Position numbers and translations under genes: made by a program. Shown here piece after piece: positions 32,978 to 41,772 of a DNA stretch of 64,000 nucleotides. The DNA is taken from the NCBI RefSeq assembly GCF_011761355.1, contig NZ_JAASRW010000003.1:333188-397187 (forward strand). The letters run 5' to 3'. The notes beneath the pieces are model-generated. The model saw only the letters and a program-made list of their open reading frames with translations, was not told the DNA's origin and did no database searches. Within the stretch, counting starts at the first letter, position 1; the number at the start of each line of letters is the position of its first letter. Origin of the DNA: Paenibacillus lupini (GTDB lineage Bacteria; Bacillota; Bacilli; Paenibacillales; Paenibacillaceae).

Positions 32978-35437
32978 ATGAGTGAATTGCGCTTAAAAAA
33001 TATTTTCATTACACAAGATGGGGGATTAATTCCTTATACTTCTAGACAATCCGGTGGGCAGCGAGCTACCTATCCACCTCGTCAAAGGGAAGAGCATGGT
33101 GCTTACATTTATCGAAGACTACGAGAAGCATGGCAAGAATCTAGAAGTATTAATACTGAGAGAACTGCTATTTCTCTTCCTACTAAGGAAGGAACTTATA
33201 TCGAATTTTTAAGTTCACCGGATTACGAATTGGAGCTCAGTAGTTTGGAAAGGAGACGTTCAGGGATACGACTTCTAAATGTTCAAGCTATCGAGCAAGA
33301 CGGGTTGCCAGTAAAGAAAGCAACTGTTTTTATTCCAGAAGGTCAAGAACAGCATTATTTACAAAAAGTCGAGGAGTACCTTCAGTCGGATACTCCATCA
33401 GGTAGGCCGAAAAACGAAAAACTCATTGCAAGTATTGAGAACATTAAAATTGCAGTCCTCGAATCGTTCTGGGTGGGAGACCATAGATATATGCCCGAGG
33501 ACTCACCTCAATGGTGTGAGGTTTGGCTTAGTAGCGATAGTGAGGATGTAGAAGAGCGATTTCGTTCAATGGTATTAACAACGGGTCTTTCGATGCAACC
33601 AGAATCGTTAAGATTTCCGGAGCGTACAGTGGTCTTGGTTTACGCAAACAGTACAAATCTGAAAGAAATAATACTAAGGAGTCCCGATATCGCAGAAATA
33701 AGAAGGGCTGCCGAATTGGCAAGTTTTTTCACCACTTTGGATAATTCAGAACAGGTCGCTTGGGCAAAGGATCTTATGGAGAGATTAGATGTAATAGCTG
33801 ATAGTTCTGTATCTATATGTATTCTTGATACAGGTGTCAATAACGGTCACATTTTATTGAATCCTCTACTAAAGGATGAAGATAAAAGGAGCTATAATAG
33901 AGAATGGGGTAGCAATGACCACAACGGACACGGAACTAACATGGCAGGGATTGCTGGTTATGGAGATTTGCAGGATGCACTTGAGACTAGGGGGAGGGTC
34001 AAAGTTTTCCACAACCTGGAGTCATATAAGATTCTTCCGCCACCTCCTGGTGAGAATGAACCCAAACTGTATGGGGCAATAACATCACAATCAATAAGTG
34101 ATATTACAATAGATAAACCTAATATTAAGCGAATTCTTTGCATGGCAGTAACGGCACCAGATTACGAGACAACAGATGGGAAGCCTTCCTCCTGGTCCGC
34201 CGCAATAGACGAAATAACGTCCGGGTATTTAGATGAAGAGAGAAAGCTATTCATTGTTTCGGCAGGAAATGTTAGTGACCCAACTTTATGGAGAGAGTAT
34301 CCAACAAGTAATTTAAACATGCCAGTGCAAAATCCAGCACAATCATGGAACTCATTAACCGTAGGAGCATTTACCGAGAAAGTATCTATTAATAAAGTAG
34401 AGAATGGGGATTTTGAAGCATTGGCCCCAAGAGGGGGACTATCTCCAACCAGCTCTACGTCATACTTTTGGGATAATAAATGGCCCATAAAACCAGAGAT
34501 ATTACTGGAAGGCGGAAACATACTTAATGATCCGAGTGATCTCAGAAGTTGTGATGATTTATCTCAGCTTACAACGTCTCATAGAGTACTTATGAGGCAA
34601 TTCGATTATATGAATGCAACAAGTGCTGCCACAGCAAAGGCTGCCTGGATGGCTGCACAGATTCAAGTGGAATACCCTGATGCATGGCCAGAAACGATTC
34701 GTGCATTAATGGTACATTCTGCTGAATGGACTGAGACACTGAAAGACCAGTTCCTTAGAGGCAATTCAAAAAGAGATTATCGAAATATGTTGAGAATTTG
34801 TGGTTACGGGGTTCCTAACTTGGAACGGGCAATATGGTGTGCTAAAAATAGTGTAAACATGATAATACAGTCTGATTTACAACCTTTCGAAAAAAATGGT
34901 TCAAGATACGTGACCAAGGATATGCACTTCCATGAATTACCTTGGCCTAAAGATCAACTTTTAGAACTAGGTAATACAGAAGTAGAACTAAAGGTAACAT
35001 TATCGTACTTCATTGAGCCCGGACCAGGAGAGGTTGGCTGGAAGAATAGATATCGCTATCCATCGTGTGGCTTGCGATTTGAAATTAATGGGTCTGATAC
35101 AAAGGAGACTTTTCTTAGAAGGATTAATGCAGCGGCTGAGACAGATGAGGATGAGATCGAAATTGAAGGTACAACCGTAAACTGGTTAATAGGAAAACAG
35201 AACAGACATTTGGGATCAATACATTCTGATGTCTGGACGGGAACCGCGGCGGAATTAGCAACAAGTAATCTAATAGGGATATACCCTGCTGTTGGGTGGT
35301 GGCGAGAGCGACATTGGCTTGGTCGGTGGAACAAAAGAGTCAGATATTCACTTGTAGTTTCACTTAAAACACCTGAACAATCAATTGACTTATATTCTGT
35401 TATATCAAATAAAATAGAAACAACTGTGTCAGTTTAA
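32978..35437 (+). CDS. ietS: Subtilisin-like (S8) serine protease of an IetAS-like defence pair
   Basis: An 819-residue protein without a signal peptide, so probably cytosolic, which is unusual for subtilases and typical of IetS. The catalytic triad is visible: D284 in CILDTGVN, H318 in NDHNGHGTNMAG and S549 in MNATSAATAKAAWMAA, with the oxyanion Asn in VSAGN. A 280-residue N-terminal region and a 240-residue C-terminal region flank the protease domain. ATG 32978 follows GGCGGGGGGAT; the in-frame ATG at 32942 lies inside ietA. It is presumably kept inactive until an infection signal reaches it through the ATPase. AT-rich like the two preceding genes. Confidence 0.85.
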   Translation: MSELRLKNIFITQDGGLIPYTSRQSGGQRATYPPRQREEHGAYIYRRLREAWQESRSINTERTAISLPTKEGTYIEFLSSPDYELELSSLERRRSGIRLLNVQAIEQDGLPVKKATVFIPEGQEQHYLQKVEEYLQSDTPSGRPKNEKLIASIENIKIAVLESFWVGDHRYMPEDSPQWCEVWLSSDSEDVEERFRSMVLTTGLSMQPESLRFPERTVVLVYANSTNLKEIILRSPDIAEIRRAAELASFFTTLDNSEQVAWAKDLMERLDVIADSSVSICILDTGVNNGHILLNPLLKDEDKRSYNREWGSNDHNGHGTNMAGIAGYGDLQDALETRGRVKVFHNLESYKILPPPPGENEPKLYGAITSQSISDITIDKPNIKRILCMAVTAPDYETTDGKPSSWSAAIDEITSGYLDEERKLFIVSAGNVSDPTLWREYPTSNLNMPVQNPAQSWNSLTVGAFTEKVSINKVENGDFEALAPRGGLSPTSSTSYFWDNKWPIKPEILLEGGNILNDPSDLRSCDDLSQLTTSHRVLMRQFDYMNATSAATAKAAWMAAQIQVEYPDAWPETIRALMVHSAEWTETLKDQFLRGNSKRDYRNMLRICGYGVPNLERAIWCAKNSVNMIIQSDLQPFEKNGSRYVTKDMHFHELPWPKDQLLELGNTEVELKVTLSYFIEPGPGEVGWKNRYRYPSCGLRFEINGSDTKETFLRRINAAAETDEDEIEIEGTTVNWLIGKQNRHLGSIHSDVWTGTAAELATSNLIGIYPAVGWWRERHWLGRWNKRVRYSLVVSLKTPEQSIDLYSVISNKIETTVSV

Positions 35438-35444
35438 TCAGAGG

Positions 35445-35469
35445 AAGCCGAGGATCTCGGCTTTTTTTA
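35445..35469 (+). terminator. Terminator after the S8 protease gene
   Basis: AAGCCGAG-GAT-CTCGGCTT followed by TTTTTT. It marks the right end of the AT-rich gene set. Confidence 0.9.
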
Positions 35470-35579
35470 TTTCAATATTTCGTCGTTAACCGTTACGGAG
35501 AGGCTTATTATAAGTGGAGCAAAAATATTGCTTATTTAGTGTTTGTTTCTATACACCATACGAGCCGGACATGCGCCAC

Positions 35580-35611
35580 AAAACAAAAGAGCCGCGCAGT
35601 CCGCGCGGCTC
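35580..35611 (-). terminator. Terminator after the PhyH dioxygenase gene
   Basis: GAGCCGCGCGGA / CTGCGCGGCTC hairpin. On the minus strand it is followed by TTTTGTTT. Confidence 0.9.
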
Positions 35612-35625
35612 CCACCTGAAAATCG

Positions 35626-36459
35626 TTAAACCTGTACCCCCTGCTTTCGGTACACCTCTGGAAAATGATCACCTATGAGCAGCTCGCCCGGCTTTACGTT
35701 GACGTAGGAGAGCATGACATGCTCTCCCACAGGCTCGTAGCGGGTGTGGCCTGGCATGTAGTGTACGGCGATGGCGCGACGCTTCATTTCGGATCGGTTG
35801 TTCGGGCTGCCATGCCAAGTCAGGCAGTGGTGGTATCCCACTTGGCCTTTCTTGATCTCGAAAGGCACGGCATTTACTACTGCGTTGTTCGGCAGCATCT
35901 CCGGCTGTTTATGGTACGGCATGAAGTCCGGCGTGTTCGCCAGATAGCGCTGGTGATTGCCCCACTTGTGGCTGCCCGGCACCATCCACATGCAGCCGTT
36001 TTCGATGACGGCGTCGTCAAGCGCGACCCATGCACTGACGAGGTCGGAAGGCTGGATGATCGGCCATAGCGGGTGATCTTGGTGCCAGTGCGTAGGTCCA
36101 CCTGTAATAGGCGGCTTATATTGCACTTGGTCATGCCAGATGCGAAGTGAATTGGAATGGCAAAGCTGGGCAATTTCCTCGCAGATGACCGGATGTGCGG
36201 CATGTTGTAGGAAACGATCGCTGGCGAGCCAGATATTAACGATCTGGACGACACTCTCGCTCGTGATCATTTTCATATTGTCATACGGGGAATCCGAACT
36301 TAGCATGTTGTGATTTAAGGCAGGTTTATTGACGGTCTCGCCGTTCATCACCTTGTCGAGCTCCTCGCGAAGCTCATCTACCTCGGCCTCGCTCAGCACA
36401 ACCCCACCTTTTAGAAAACCGTTGTTTTCAAACTCCGCGATTTGTGCTTGACTTAACAT
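35626..36459 (-). CDS. Phytanoyl-CoA dioxygenase (PhyH) family protein
   Basis: A 277-residue Fe(II)/2-oxoglutarate-dependent oxygenase. The iron ligands are visible in the HxD motif WHQD near residue 124 and the distal His in GYHHCLTWHGS near 210, with an Arg soon after (RRAIAVHYMPG) for 2-oxoglutarate. It probably hydroxylates a small organic substrate. ATG 36459 has AGGAGG upstream, which is also the 3' end of a repeated 5'-UTR element. The AraC gene divergent from it is its likely regulator. Members of this family next to AraC regulators are frequent in Paenibacillus. The substrate is unknown. Confidence 0.92.
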   Translation of the reverse strand: MLSQAQIAEFENNGFLKGGVVLSEAEVDELREELDKVMNGETVNKPALNHNMLSSDSPYDNMKMITSESVVQIVNIWLASDRFLQHAAHPVICEEIAQLCHSNSLRIWHDQVQYKPPITGGPTHWHQDHPLWPIIQPSDLVSAWVALDDAVIENGCMWMVPGSHKWGNHQRYLANTPDFMPYHKQPEMLPNNAVVNAVPFEIKKGQVGYHHCLTWHGSPNNRSEMKRRAIAVHYMPGHTRYEPVGEHVMLSYVNVKPGELLIGDHFPEVYRKQGVQV

Positions 36460-36472
36460 ATGAACTATTCCT

Positions 36473-36604
36473 CCTAAAAAGAATTGTCACCCAAACAGCC
36501 GTATGGCTGTTCGTGATGATTCTTACTTCGAAAGCGTGAGCTTAATGAATTATCACCACTATGGACCGTGTACGGGCTATCGTGATGATTCTTACTTCGA
36601 AAGC
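36473..36604 (-). promoter_or_regulatory. Two copies of the GCTTNCGAAGTAAGAAT 5'-UTR element before the PhyH gene
   Basis: On the minus strand GCTTTCGAAGTAAGAAT starts at 36604 and 36535 (69 nt apart). In the proximal copy AAGAATCATCAC pairs with the GTGACAATTCTT arm around the perfect hairpin AACAGCC-ATAC-GGCTGTT, and the 3' arm runs into TTTTTAGGAGG, the gene's ribosome binding site. The distal copy ends GGTGATAATTCATT. The 69-nt spacing matches the 66-68 nt spacing before fadN. Confidence 0.7.
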
Positions 36605-36767
36605 GATCACCTTAATAATCAGTGGATTAGATGCGTTTCGAACTTGCGTTATTGCTTGATGTGCTAAGCATAACGGAGTTTGTAAGCGGTGTATTTACAG
36701 ATACGAAACAGGTCTTTGCACTTTTCAAATATCATTAATCATTCCTGCCATGAGGTGATTCCGCCGT

Positions 36768-37667
36768 ATGTTCCAAGACCCGCCGCATCCGCCGTATTCA
36801 AATCCGGATATCGTCCTGGGCGCGATCGATGATCTGCAGCCAACGGTAAACTTTGCGAGCCAGGCCGAAGTGCCTGCCTTCGAGCAATGGGGGCCTCGCA
36901 TCATCCCGGACTATCAGCTGTTCTGCCTGCTCTCGGGCGAAGCCGAAATAAGGATCGGCCAGGAGCAATATACTCTAGCAGCAGGAGATAGCGCGCTATA
37001 CGGACCCCATTGTCCGCACCGGATCATCACGCGAACGGGTGCCGTCTTCATCGGCATCCATTTTGCATATCGCCAGTCATCGCTAGAGCCTGTCCACCCT
37101 GCATTCTCGATTGAAGCATGCAGCGAGGAGAAGCTTAAAGCCAGTATCCGCCCTAATTACAAGCTTGAGCTCTACAACAAAGAGCTGCTGGAGTTACCGC
37201 CTTTCTTTACCAAGCCCGACCTCAAGCCGATTTTGATGCGTATTGTAAAAGAATACATGAACGAGCAGCCGGGCTACCGCATCGTGCTGCGTTCATTAAT
37301 GACAGAGTTGATTGCCACCATTGTTCGCAATCAGCTGACGAAGCGGCCGAGGTCGCCGGAACAGGGCAAGATTGATCCTGCCCTCCAGGCAATTAACCAA
37401 CAGCCGGAGAAGAATTGGACCGTGAATGAGCTCGCTGCGCTGTGCGGCTATCACGTCATCTATTTCTCATCGCTATTTCGCAAATGTACCGGCGATAGTC
37501 CGAAGCAATATCTCATTAACGAACGTATCCGTAAAGCGAAATATTACCTGCTCAGCGGCGAGAAGATGGAAGTGATCGCAGAGCGGCTTGGCTACGCAAG
37601 CGTTCATTATTTCTCCCGTAACTTTAAAGAGGAGACTAGTTTGACGCCTACGGAATTCAGAAATTGA
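36768..37667 (+). CDS. AraC-family transcriptional regulator
   Basis: A 299-residue protein with an N-terminal cupin sensor (QEQYTLAAGDSALYGPHCPHRI) and a C-terminal two-HTH AraC domain (WTVNELAALCGYHVIYFSSLFRKCTGDSPKQYLINERI in blocks, ending GYASVHYFSRNFKEETSLTPTEFR). The start ATG 36768 follows GAGGTGA. It is divergent from the PhyH dioxygenase gene, 308 bp away, and probably controls it. No terminator separates the two promoters, so the shared region with the two RNA-like elements is where regulation should act. Confidence 0.93.
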   Translation: MFQDPPHPPYSNPDIVLGAIDDLQPTVNFASQAEVPAFEQWGPRIIPDYQLFCLLSGEAEIRIGQEQYTLAAGDSALYGPHCPHRIITRTGAVFIGIHFAYRQSSLEPVHPAFSIEACSEEKLKASIRPNYKLELYNKELLELPPFFTKPDLKPILMRIVKEYMNEQPGYRIVLRSLMTELIATIVRNQLTKRPRSPEQGKIDPALQAINQQPEKNWTVNELAALCGYHVIYFSSLFRKCTGDSPKQYLINERIRKAKYYLLSGEKMEVIAERLGYASVHYFSRNFKEETSLTPTEFRN

Positions 37668-37717
37668 TTGATCCGATTGCGGTGGGGGACGAAGAAGCGC
37701 AGTATTACTTGAGGATG

Positions 37718-37757
37718 AATAGAGAGCGAGGCATGAGGAACGCCGTCGCTCTCTATT
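37718..37757. terminator. Hairpin of the GAGC-GGC...GCC-GCTC family (copy 2, no T run)
   Basis: AATAGAGAGCGAGGC pairs with GCCGTCGCTCTCTATT around ATGAGGAAC. It lies between two converging genes. The T run on either strand is poor, so termination may be weak. It is the second relative of the hairpin at 29406. Confidence 0.6.
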
Positions 37758-37778
37758 CCGAATGCTAGAAGGGGCCAT

Positions 37779-38849
37779 TCATGGCTTGCGCCGAGTTTTT
37801 CCTCCCGAAAGCCTATTATGCAGGAAGCCTGCATAATAAATCGGAAGCTGTAGGCTTTGTCTGAACACTTTGGGAGTGGCAGCCTGCTTAAACACTTCTT
37901 TTCCAGGTATGGCGTTAGCCTCGATAATCCAAATATGGGACTGATGATCTATCCCGAAATCAAGTCCAAGCTCTACAAGCCGTTTTTGATAGGACCGTTC
38001 TAATTGTACGGCAATTTCAAAGGCAAGCTCCCGAAGCTTTTGCTCAAGCTTTAATGCCCGCGTAGGACCAAATTGTCTGGATAAGAAAGAGATAATCTCC
38101 TTTGCGCTGCCTTCAGTAGCCAAATTTGAAGTAATGTTACCCGCTTTCCCTAAACGTACACCCATCCCGGTCAGATGCCATTGTCCAAGTGCATTTTTCT
38201 GAATGAGTACGCGAATATCGTAGACTCTATTCGCAGAGTCGGTTATATCTACCCATTTTTGAACGAGATACTTCCTTTGGCTGCTCAGTTGAGCAAGCTT
38301 CCCATGCAATCCCTCTTTAGATAAGTGGATTCTCTTCCTTTTATTTTCCTCTAAAACATATTTCCCGTTCATATAAGACAGCTTCAATATTCCCGTTCCT
38401 TTGTGGGTGCCAAGAGGTTTAATAATGACTTTTTTATATTTATGCAGCATACTATGCGCGGCTTGATTATGGCTTAACAGCAGGGTGGGGATGAGATATG
38501 GACGGAGCCTGCTATTTACCGAGAGCTTTTTATGAATGTTCCATTTATCATTCTCCAGCCAATCCCCTGCAAAAGGAATGCCCGTGTTTTCTTTCACTTG
38601 TCTAGCTTCCCGGAGCATTCGGCCGCTATAGATGCCGCGGTCATAGATGATAGCAGGATACGGGGATCTTGGCTCATAGCGCCAATGATTATTCTCATAT
38701 ACCCATCCGGAAATGGTTCGAGATCTTCGATCGACATGGTCAGGCTTAAACAATAATAACTTGTCAAACCCAGCTGCCTGAATGGCCTTGGCCTGCCATT
38801 TAAAAACTCCCCTGTTCATTCGATCCCACATGATTCCGAGAGTTGCCAC
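37779..38849 (-). CDS. YheC/YheD-family ATP-grasp protein
   Basis: GTG 38849, 8 nt after AAGGAGGGGAGG, is preferred to ATG 38918, giving 356 aa. The family is an endospore-coat-associated ATP-grasp group. Here are GIMWDRMNRGVFKWQAKAI at the start, the GRMLREARQVKENTG region, KVIIKPLGTHKGTGILKL (ATP-binding Lys) and DFGIDHQSHIWIIEANAIPGKEVF (metal ligands E and N) at the end. It should form an amide or thioester bond using ATP, product unknown. It is convergent with AraC and divergent from two further homologues. Confidence 0.9.
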   Translation of the reverse strand: MATLGIMWDRMNRGVFKWQAKAIQAAGFDKLLLFKPDHVDRRSRTISGWVYENNHWRYEPRSPYPAIIYDRGIYSGRMLREARQVKENTGIPFAGDWLENDKWNIHKKLSVNSRLRPYLIPTLLLSHNQAAHSMLHKYKKVIIKPLGTHKGTGILKLSYMNGKYVLEENKRKRIHLSKEGLHGKLAQLSSQRKYLVQKWVDITDSANRVYDIRVLIQKNALGQWHLTGMGVRLGKAGNITSNLATEGSAKEIISFLSRQFGPTRALKLEQKLRELAFEIAVQLERSYQKRLVELGLDFGIDHQSHIWIIEANAIPGKEVFKQAATPKVFRQSLQLPIYYAGFLHNRLSGGKTRRKP

Positions 38850-39002
38850 AAATAAAGCCTCCCCTCCTTGATTTAATTTTAGTGTATGAATGATTAATGG
38901 AAAGGACACAAAGCCCAATTGTGATTAACAAAGTAACAATGTAGTACACGAATAATAGACTGATGCATAGCTGATTTTTAATGGAAGGAAAGGTTCCTAA
39001 CC

Positions 39003-40340
39003 ATGATCAAAATTCGCAGTCGAACCTCTCTACCGTCCGATACGGTCCTGGTCGCCCCAGCATTCCTGAAGAAATGGAATTTATCTCGGAATCAAAGTCT
39101 CCTTCTCCAATTCGGCATTACGACCATTCCAATCAAATTGACGACCTCAGAGAAGGTAGCGCAAGGCCAATTGCTCGTCTCTGATGCATGTATGAACCAA
39201 TTAAAGATACCGGCAGAAGGACGATTTCAAGTACGCAAGGATGGAAATACGCTGATCGTGGGTCCTTATATCGGCATTCTTGTTGATAAGATAAAAGGCA
39301 GGCTCCCATTTCAGAATTTAATCCATTACACGAAGATGTACGGTCACATAAACGGAGCACTATTAGCTTTTTCTCCTGAGGATGTTAATCTTCGGGCGAA
39401 GACGATTCGCGGGTTTATGTATTCGCCTGCAAAGAAGACATGGATATCCGGTCAATACCGATATCCTTCGTCTATATTCAATAAATCGTTGACCAGTCAT
39501 CCATTAATGAGCCATTTTCAACACAACCTTGGGAAAACCATATTTAATGACTTTCGGCTGGATAAATGGAGCATGCACAAGCTTCTCTCCCGGAACGTAA
39601 GCGTTAGAACTCATCTGCCTAGAACCATTCTGTATCAAAGGCCGCAGGATATCGCCCGAATGTTTGAACACAGTGAAGAGTTATATATGAAGCCTGTCCA
39701 AGGATCATTTGGGAGTCATATTCTCAAATTGTCAAAACAAAATAATAGAATAACGGTTACGCATAAAGGCTCGTTGAAGAAGCATTTTCACAATTTGCAG
39801 GAGCTGGGTCAATTTCTTCAGAAACAAACCCATCATTCCGGCTATTTAATTCAAGAAAGAATAAAGCTGGTCTCTTCCAAGGAGCGTCTAATTGATTTCC
39901 GGTTAATCCTAGTGAAAAACGGACATGGGCATTGGCAGCGGATGGGGATTATCTCAAGGCTTGGACCTCGGAGATCGATTGTAAGCAACATATCCAAAGG
40001 TGGAACGGCAATAGAAGGGAAACGAATGCTTCGAAGGATTCTGCATAGGGGAGAAGCTGAAGCTAGAGCTACTTGCCGCAGGATGGAAAAGGTTGCTCGG
40101 AATATTGCTATGCAGCTGGTGTCATCGGGCTATCATGCCGCTAATTTGGGCTTTGATTTTGCTCTTGATACACAGAACAAATTATGGATTATCGAGGTTA
40201 ATCATAATGATCCCAATCCTACCATCGCTTTGGACGCAGGGGAGAAACAAATGTTTCACCAAACAATTAAAGCTAATATGCTGTATGCAAAAAAACTAGC
40301 CGGCTTCGGCACAAGCCATCCATTGAAAGGAAGGCAGTGA
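39003..40340 (+). CDS. YheC/YheD-family ATP-grasp protein
   Basis: A 445-residue homologue of the gene at 37779 with an extra N-terminal domain of about 110 residues (SRTSLPSDTVLVAPAFLKKW...). The shared core shows FNDFRLDKWSMHKLLSRN, LYMKPVQGSFGSHILKLS (ATP Lys) and LGFDFALDTQNKLWIIEVNHNDPNP (metal ligands). ATG 39003 follows GGAAAGG. The downstream homologue starts 2 nt after its stop, so these two form an operon. Expression during sporulation is expected from the family; no sigma-E/K promoter was identified by eye. Confidence 0.9.
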   Translation: MIKIRSRTSLPSDTVLVAPAFLKKWNLSRNQSLLLQFGITTIPIKLTTSEKVAQGQLLVSDACMNQLKIPAEGRFQVRKDGNTLIVGPYIGILVDKIKGRLPFQNLIHYTKMYGHINGALLAFSPEDVNLRAKTIRGFMYSPAKKTWISGQYRYPSSIFNKSLTSHPLMSHFQHNLGKTIFNDFRLDKWSMHKLLSRNVSVRTHLPRTILYQRPQDIARMFEHSEELYMKPVQGSFGSHILKLSKQNNRITVTHKGSLKKHFHNLQELGQFLQKQTHHSGYLIQERIKLVSSKERLIDFRLILVKNGHGHWQRMGIISRLGPRRSIVSNISKGGTAIEGKRMLRRILHRGEAEARATCRRMEKVARNIAMQLVSSGYHAANLGFDFALDTQNKLWIIEVNHNDPNPTIALDAGEKQMFHQTIKANMLYAKKLAGFGTSHPLKGRQ

Positions 40341-40342
40341 TA

Positions 40343-41695
40343 ATGGCTATGTATGTTAAAAAGCTGAATCATGCAGAGAAAGACAGCTTACACGTAAACC
40401 AAGCTTTTTTGCGGAAATTCGTAAGTAGACCATCAACCGTCCAGGTGCATTTCGGAGGCTGGAGCCGGCAGTTAAAGGTGAGAGTATCTCAAAGCCTGCC
40501 AAGCAATACAATCGGTATTTCATCGCCATCTCTGGAAGGGTATAGCCTTCCTGCGTTGCAATATAAAGTATTGGTCAAGGGAAAAAACGTCCACATCGGT
40601 CCAGTGCTGGGTATAGTCGTATTTAAACCAGGCGCGGATATAACAATAGAGAAAGTAAAGAATTACAATGATTATTTACGTCCCTATTCTCATATACAGG
40701 GCTTAATCTTTGTTTGCGGGGCTGACGATATTTCCTTGCAGGCGAGGAAGATTAGAGGGTACTATTATTCTCCAAATGGTAAAAAATCAAATTGGACTCT
40801 TGGTACTTTCCCGTATCCATCCGCTTTATATAGAAGAGCAGCGCTGAATCCGCCTACTTACAAAGCTCTCAAACGGGTGCTTGGCAAGCGTCTGTTTAAT
40901 GGTTATTTCCTGGGCGACCATTTTAATAAGTGGAAATTATGGAAATGGCTTTCCCCAAATCCGGCGATCCGCAAGCATTTGCCCCATACGAGAAAGCTGC
41001 AGAGCCGCAAAGATCTGGATGACATGTTATCCCGATATAACGCCGTCTATCTGAAACCTACTATGGAATCTATGGCCAGAGGGATTATAAAAGCGGTTCG
41101 TTCGGGGGATGGCTACCAGTTCATTTACCCTGAAAATAATAAAAAGGCTAGCGCTTATCGAATTGTACCCGTTAGAACCAAGGAGGCAGCTGGTTTTCTA
41201 GCGAATCTCCTGCGAGAACAACAGTATATCGTGCAGCAAGGGATAGAAATGAAACGAAAGGACAGCAGAGGCATCGACTTTAGGGTGATTATGCAAAAAA
41301 ACGAACAGCTTCAGTGGTCCTGTACAGGTGTCATTGCAAGGTTCGGCAAGAAAAACGGCATTGTTACAAACTTTACCTCTGCCGGCTTTGCATCCAAAGG
41401 TTTGAATGCATTACAAGGCACTTATGGCTATAGCCGAAGTCAGTCGCTGCAGACGCAGCAACGAATGATAGAGATCTGCACCAAGGCCTGCAAAGTATTT
41501 GATGCCAAAGGCGGGAACTATGCCGATATTGGTGTCGATGTGATGGTGGATAAAAACGGTCATATTTATGTGTTGGAAGTAAACATTTTACCCGATCATC
41601 ATCTGGCGTTGTATGCAAAGCAAAGGGACTTATACCTTAAGCAAGTTGCTAAGCCATTGCTGTACGCCAATGCACTTTCCGGCTTTAAAACCTGA
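40343..41695 (+). CDS. YheC/YheD-family ATP-grasp protein
   Basis: A 450-residue protein, third member of the cluster. ATG 40343 lies 8 nt after AAAGGAAGG; GTG 40337, overlapping the previous stop, is also possible. The core has FLGDHFNKWKLWKWLSPN, AVYLKPTMESMARGIIKAV (ATP Lys) and DIGVDVMVDKNGHIYVLEVNILPDH (metal ligands). Like the second copy it has a roughly 100-residue N-terminal domain, so those two are closer to each other than to the first. It ends before a strong bidirectional terminator. Confidence 0.9.
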   Translation: MAMYVKKLNHAEKDSLHVNQAFLRKFVSRPSTVQVHFGGWSRQLKVRVSQSLPSNTIGISSPSLEGYSLPALQYKVLVKGKNVHIGPVLGIVVFKPGADITIEKVKNYNDYLRPYSHIQGLIFVCGADDISLQARKIRGYYYSPNGKKSNWTLGTFPYPSALYRRAALNPPTYKALKRVLGKRLFNGYFLGDHFNKWKLWKWLSPNPAIRKHLPHTRKLQSRKDLDDMLSRYNAVYLKPTMESMARGIIKAVRSGDGYQFIYPENNKKASAYRIVPVRTKEAAGFLANLLREQQYIVQQGIEMKRKDSRGIDFRVIMQKNEQLQWSCTGVIARFGKKNGIVTNFTSAGFASKGLNALQGTYGYSRSQSLQTQQRMIEICTKACKVFDAKGGNYADIGVDVMVDKNGHIYVLEVNILPDHHLALYAKQRDLYLKQVAKPLLYANALSGFKT

Positions 41696-41706
41696 AGTGC
41701 CTCCTA

Positions 41707-41761
41707 ATAAAAAAACATCCTTAAGCGCCTAATGGATCCGGGCGTTTAAGGATGTTTTTTT
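41707..41761. terminator. Bidirectional terminator between YheC/D and GH43 genes
   Basis: AAAAACATCCTTAAGCGCC pairs with GGGCGTTTAAGGATGTTTTT, with T runs on both strands. It serves both converging genes. Confidence 0.93.
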
Positions 41762-41772
41762 ATACGCATACC

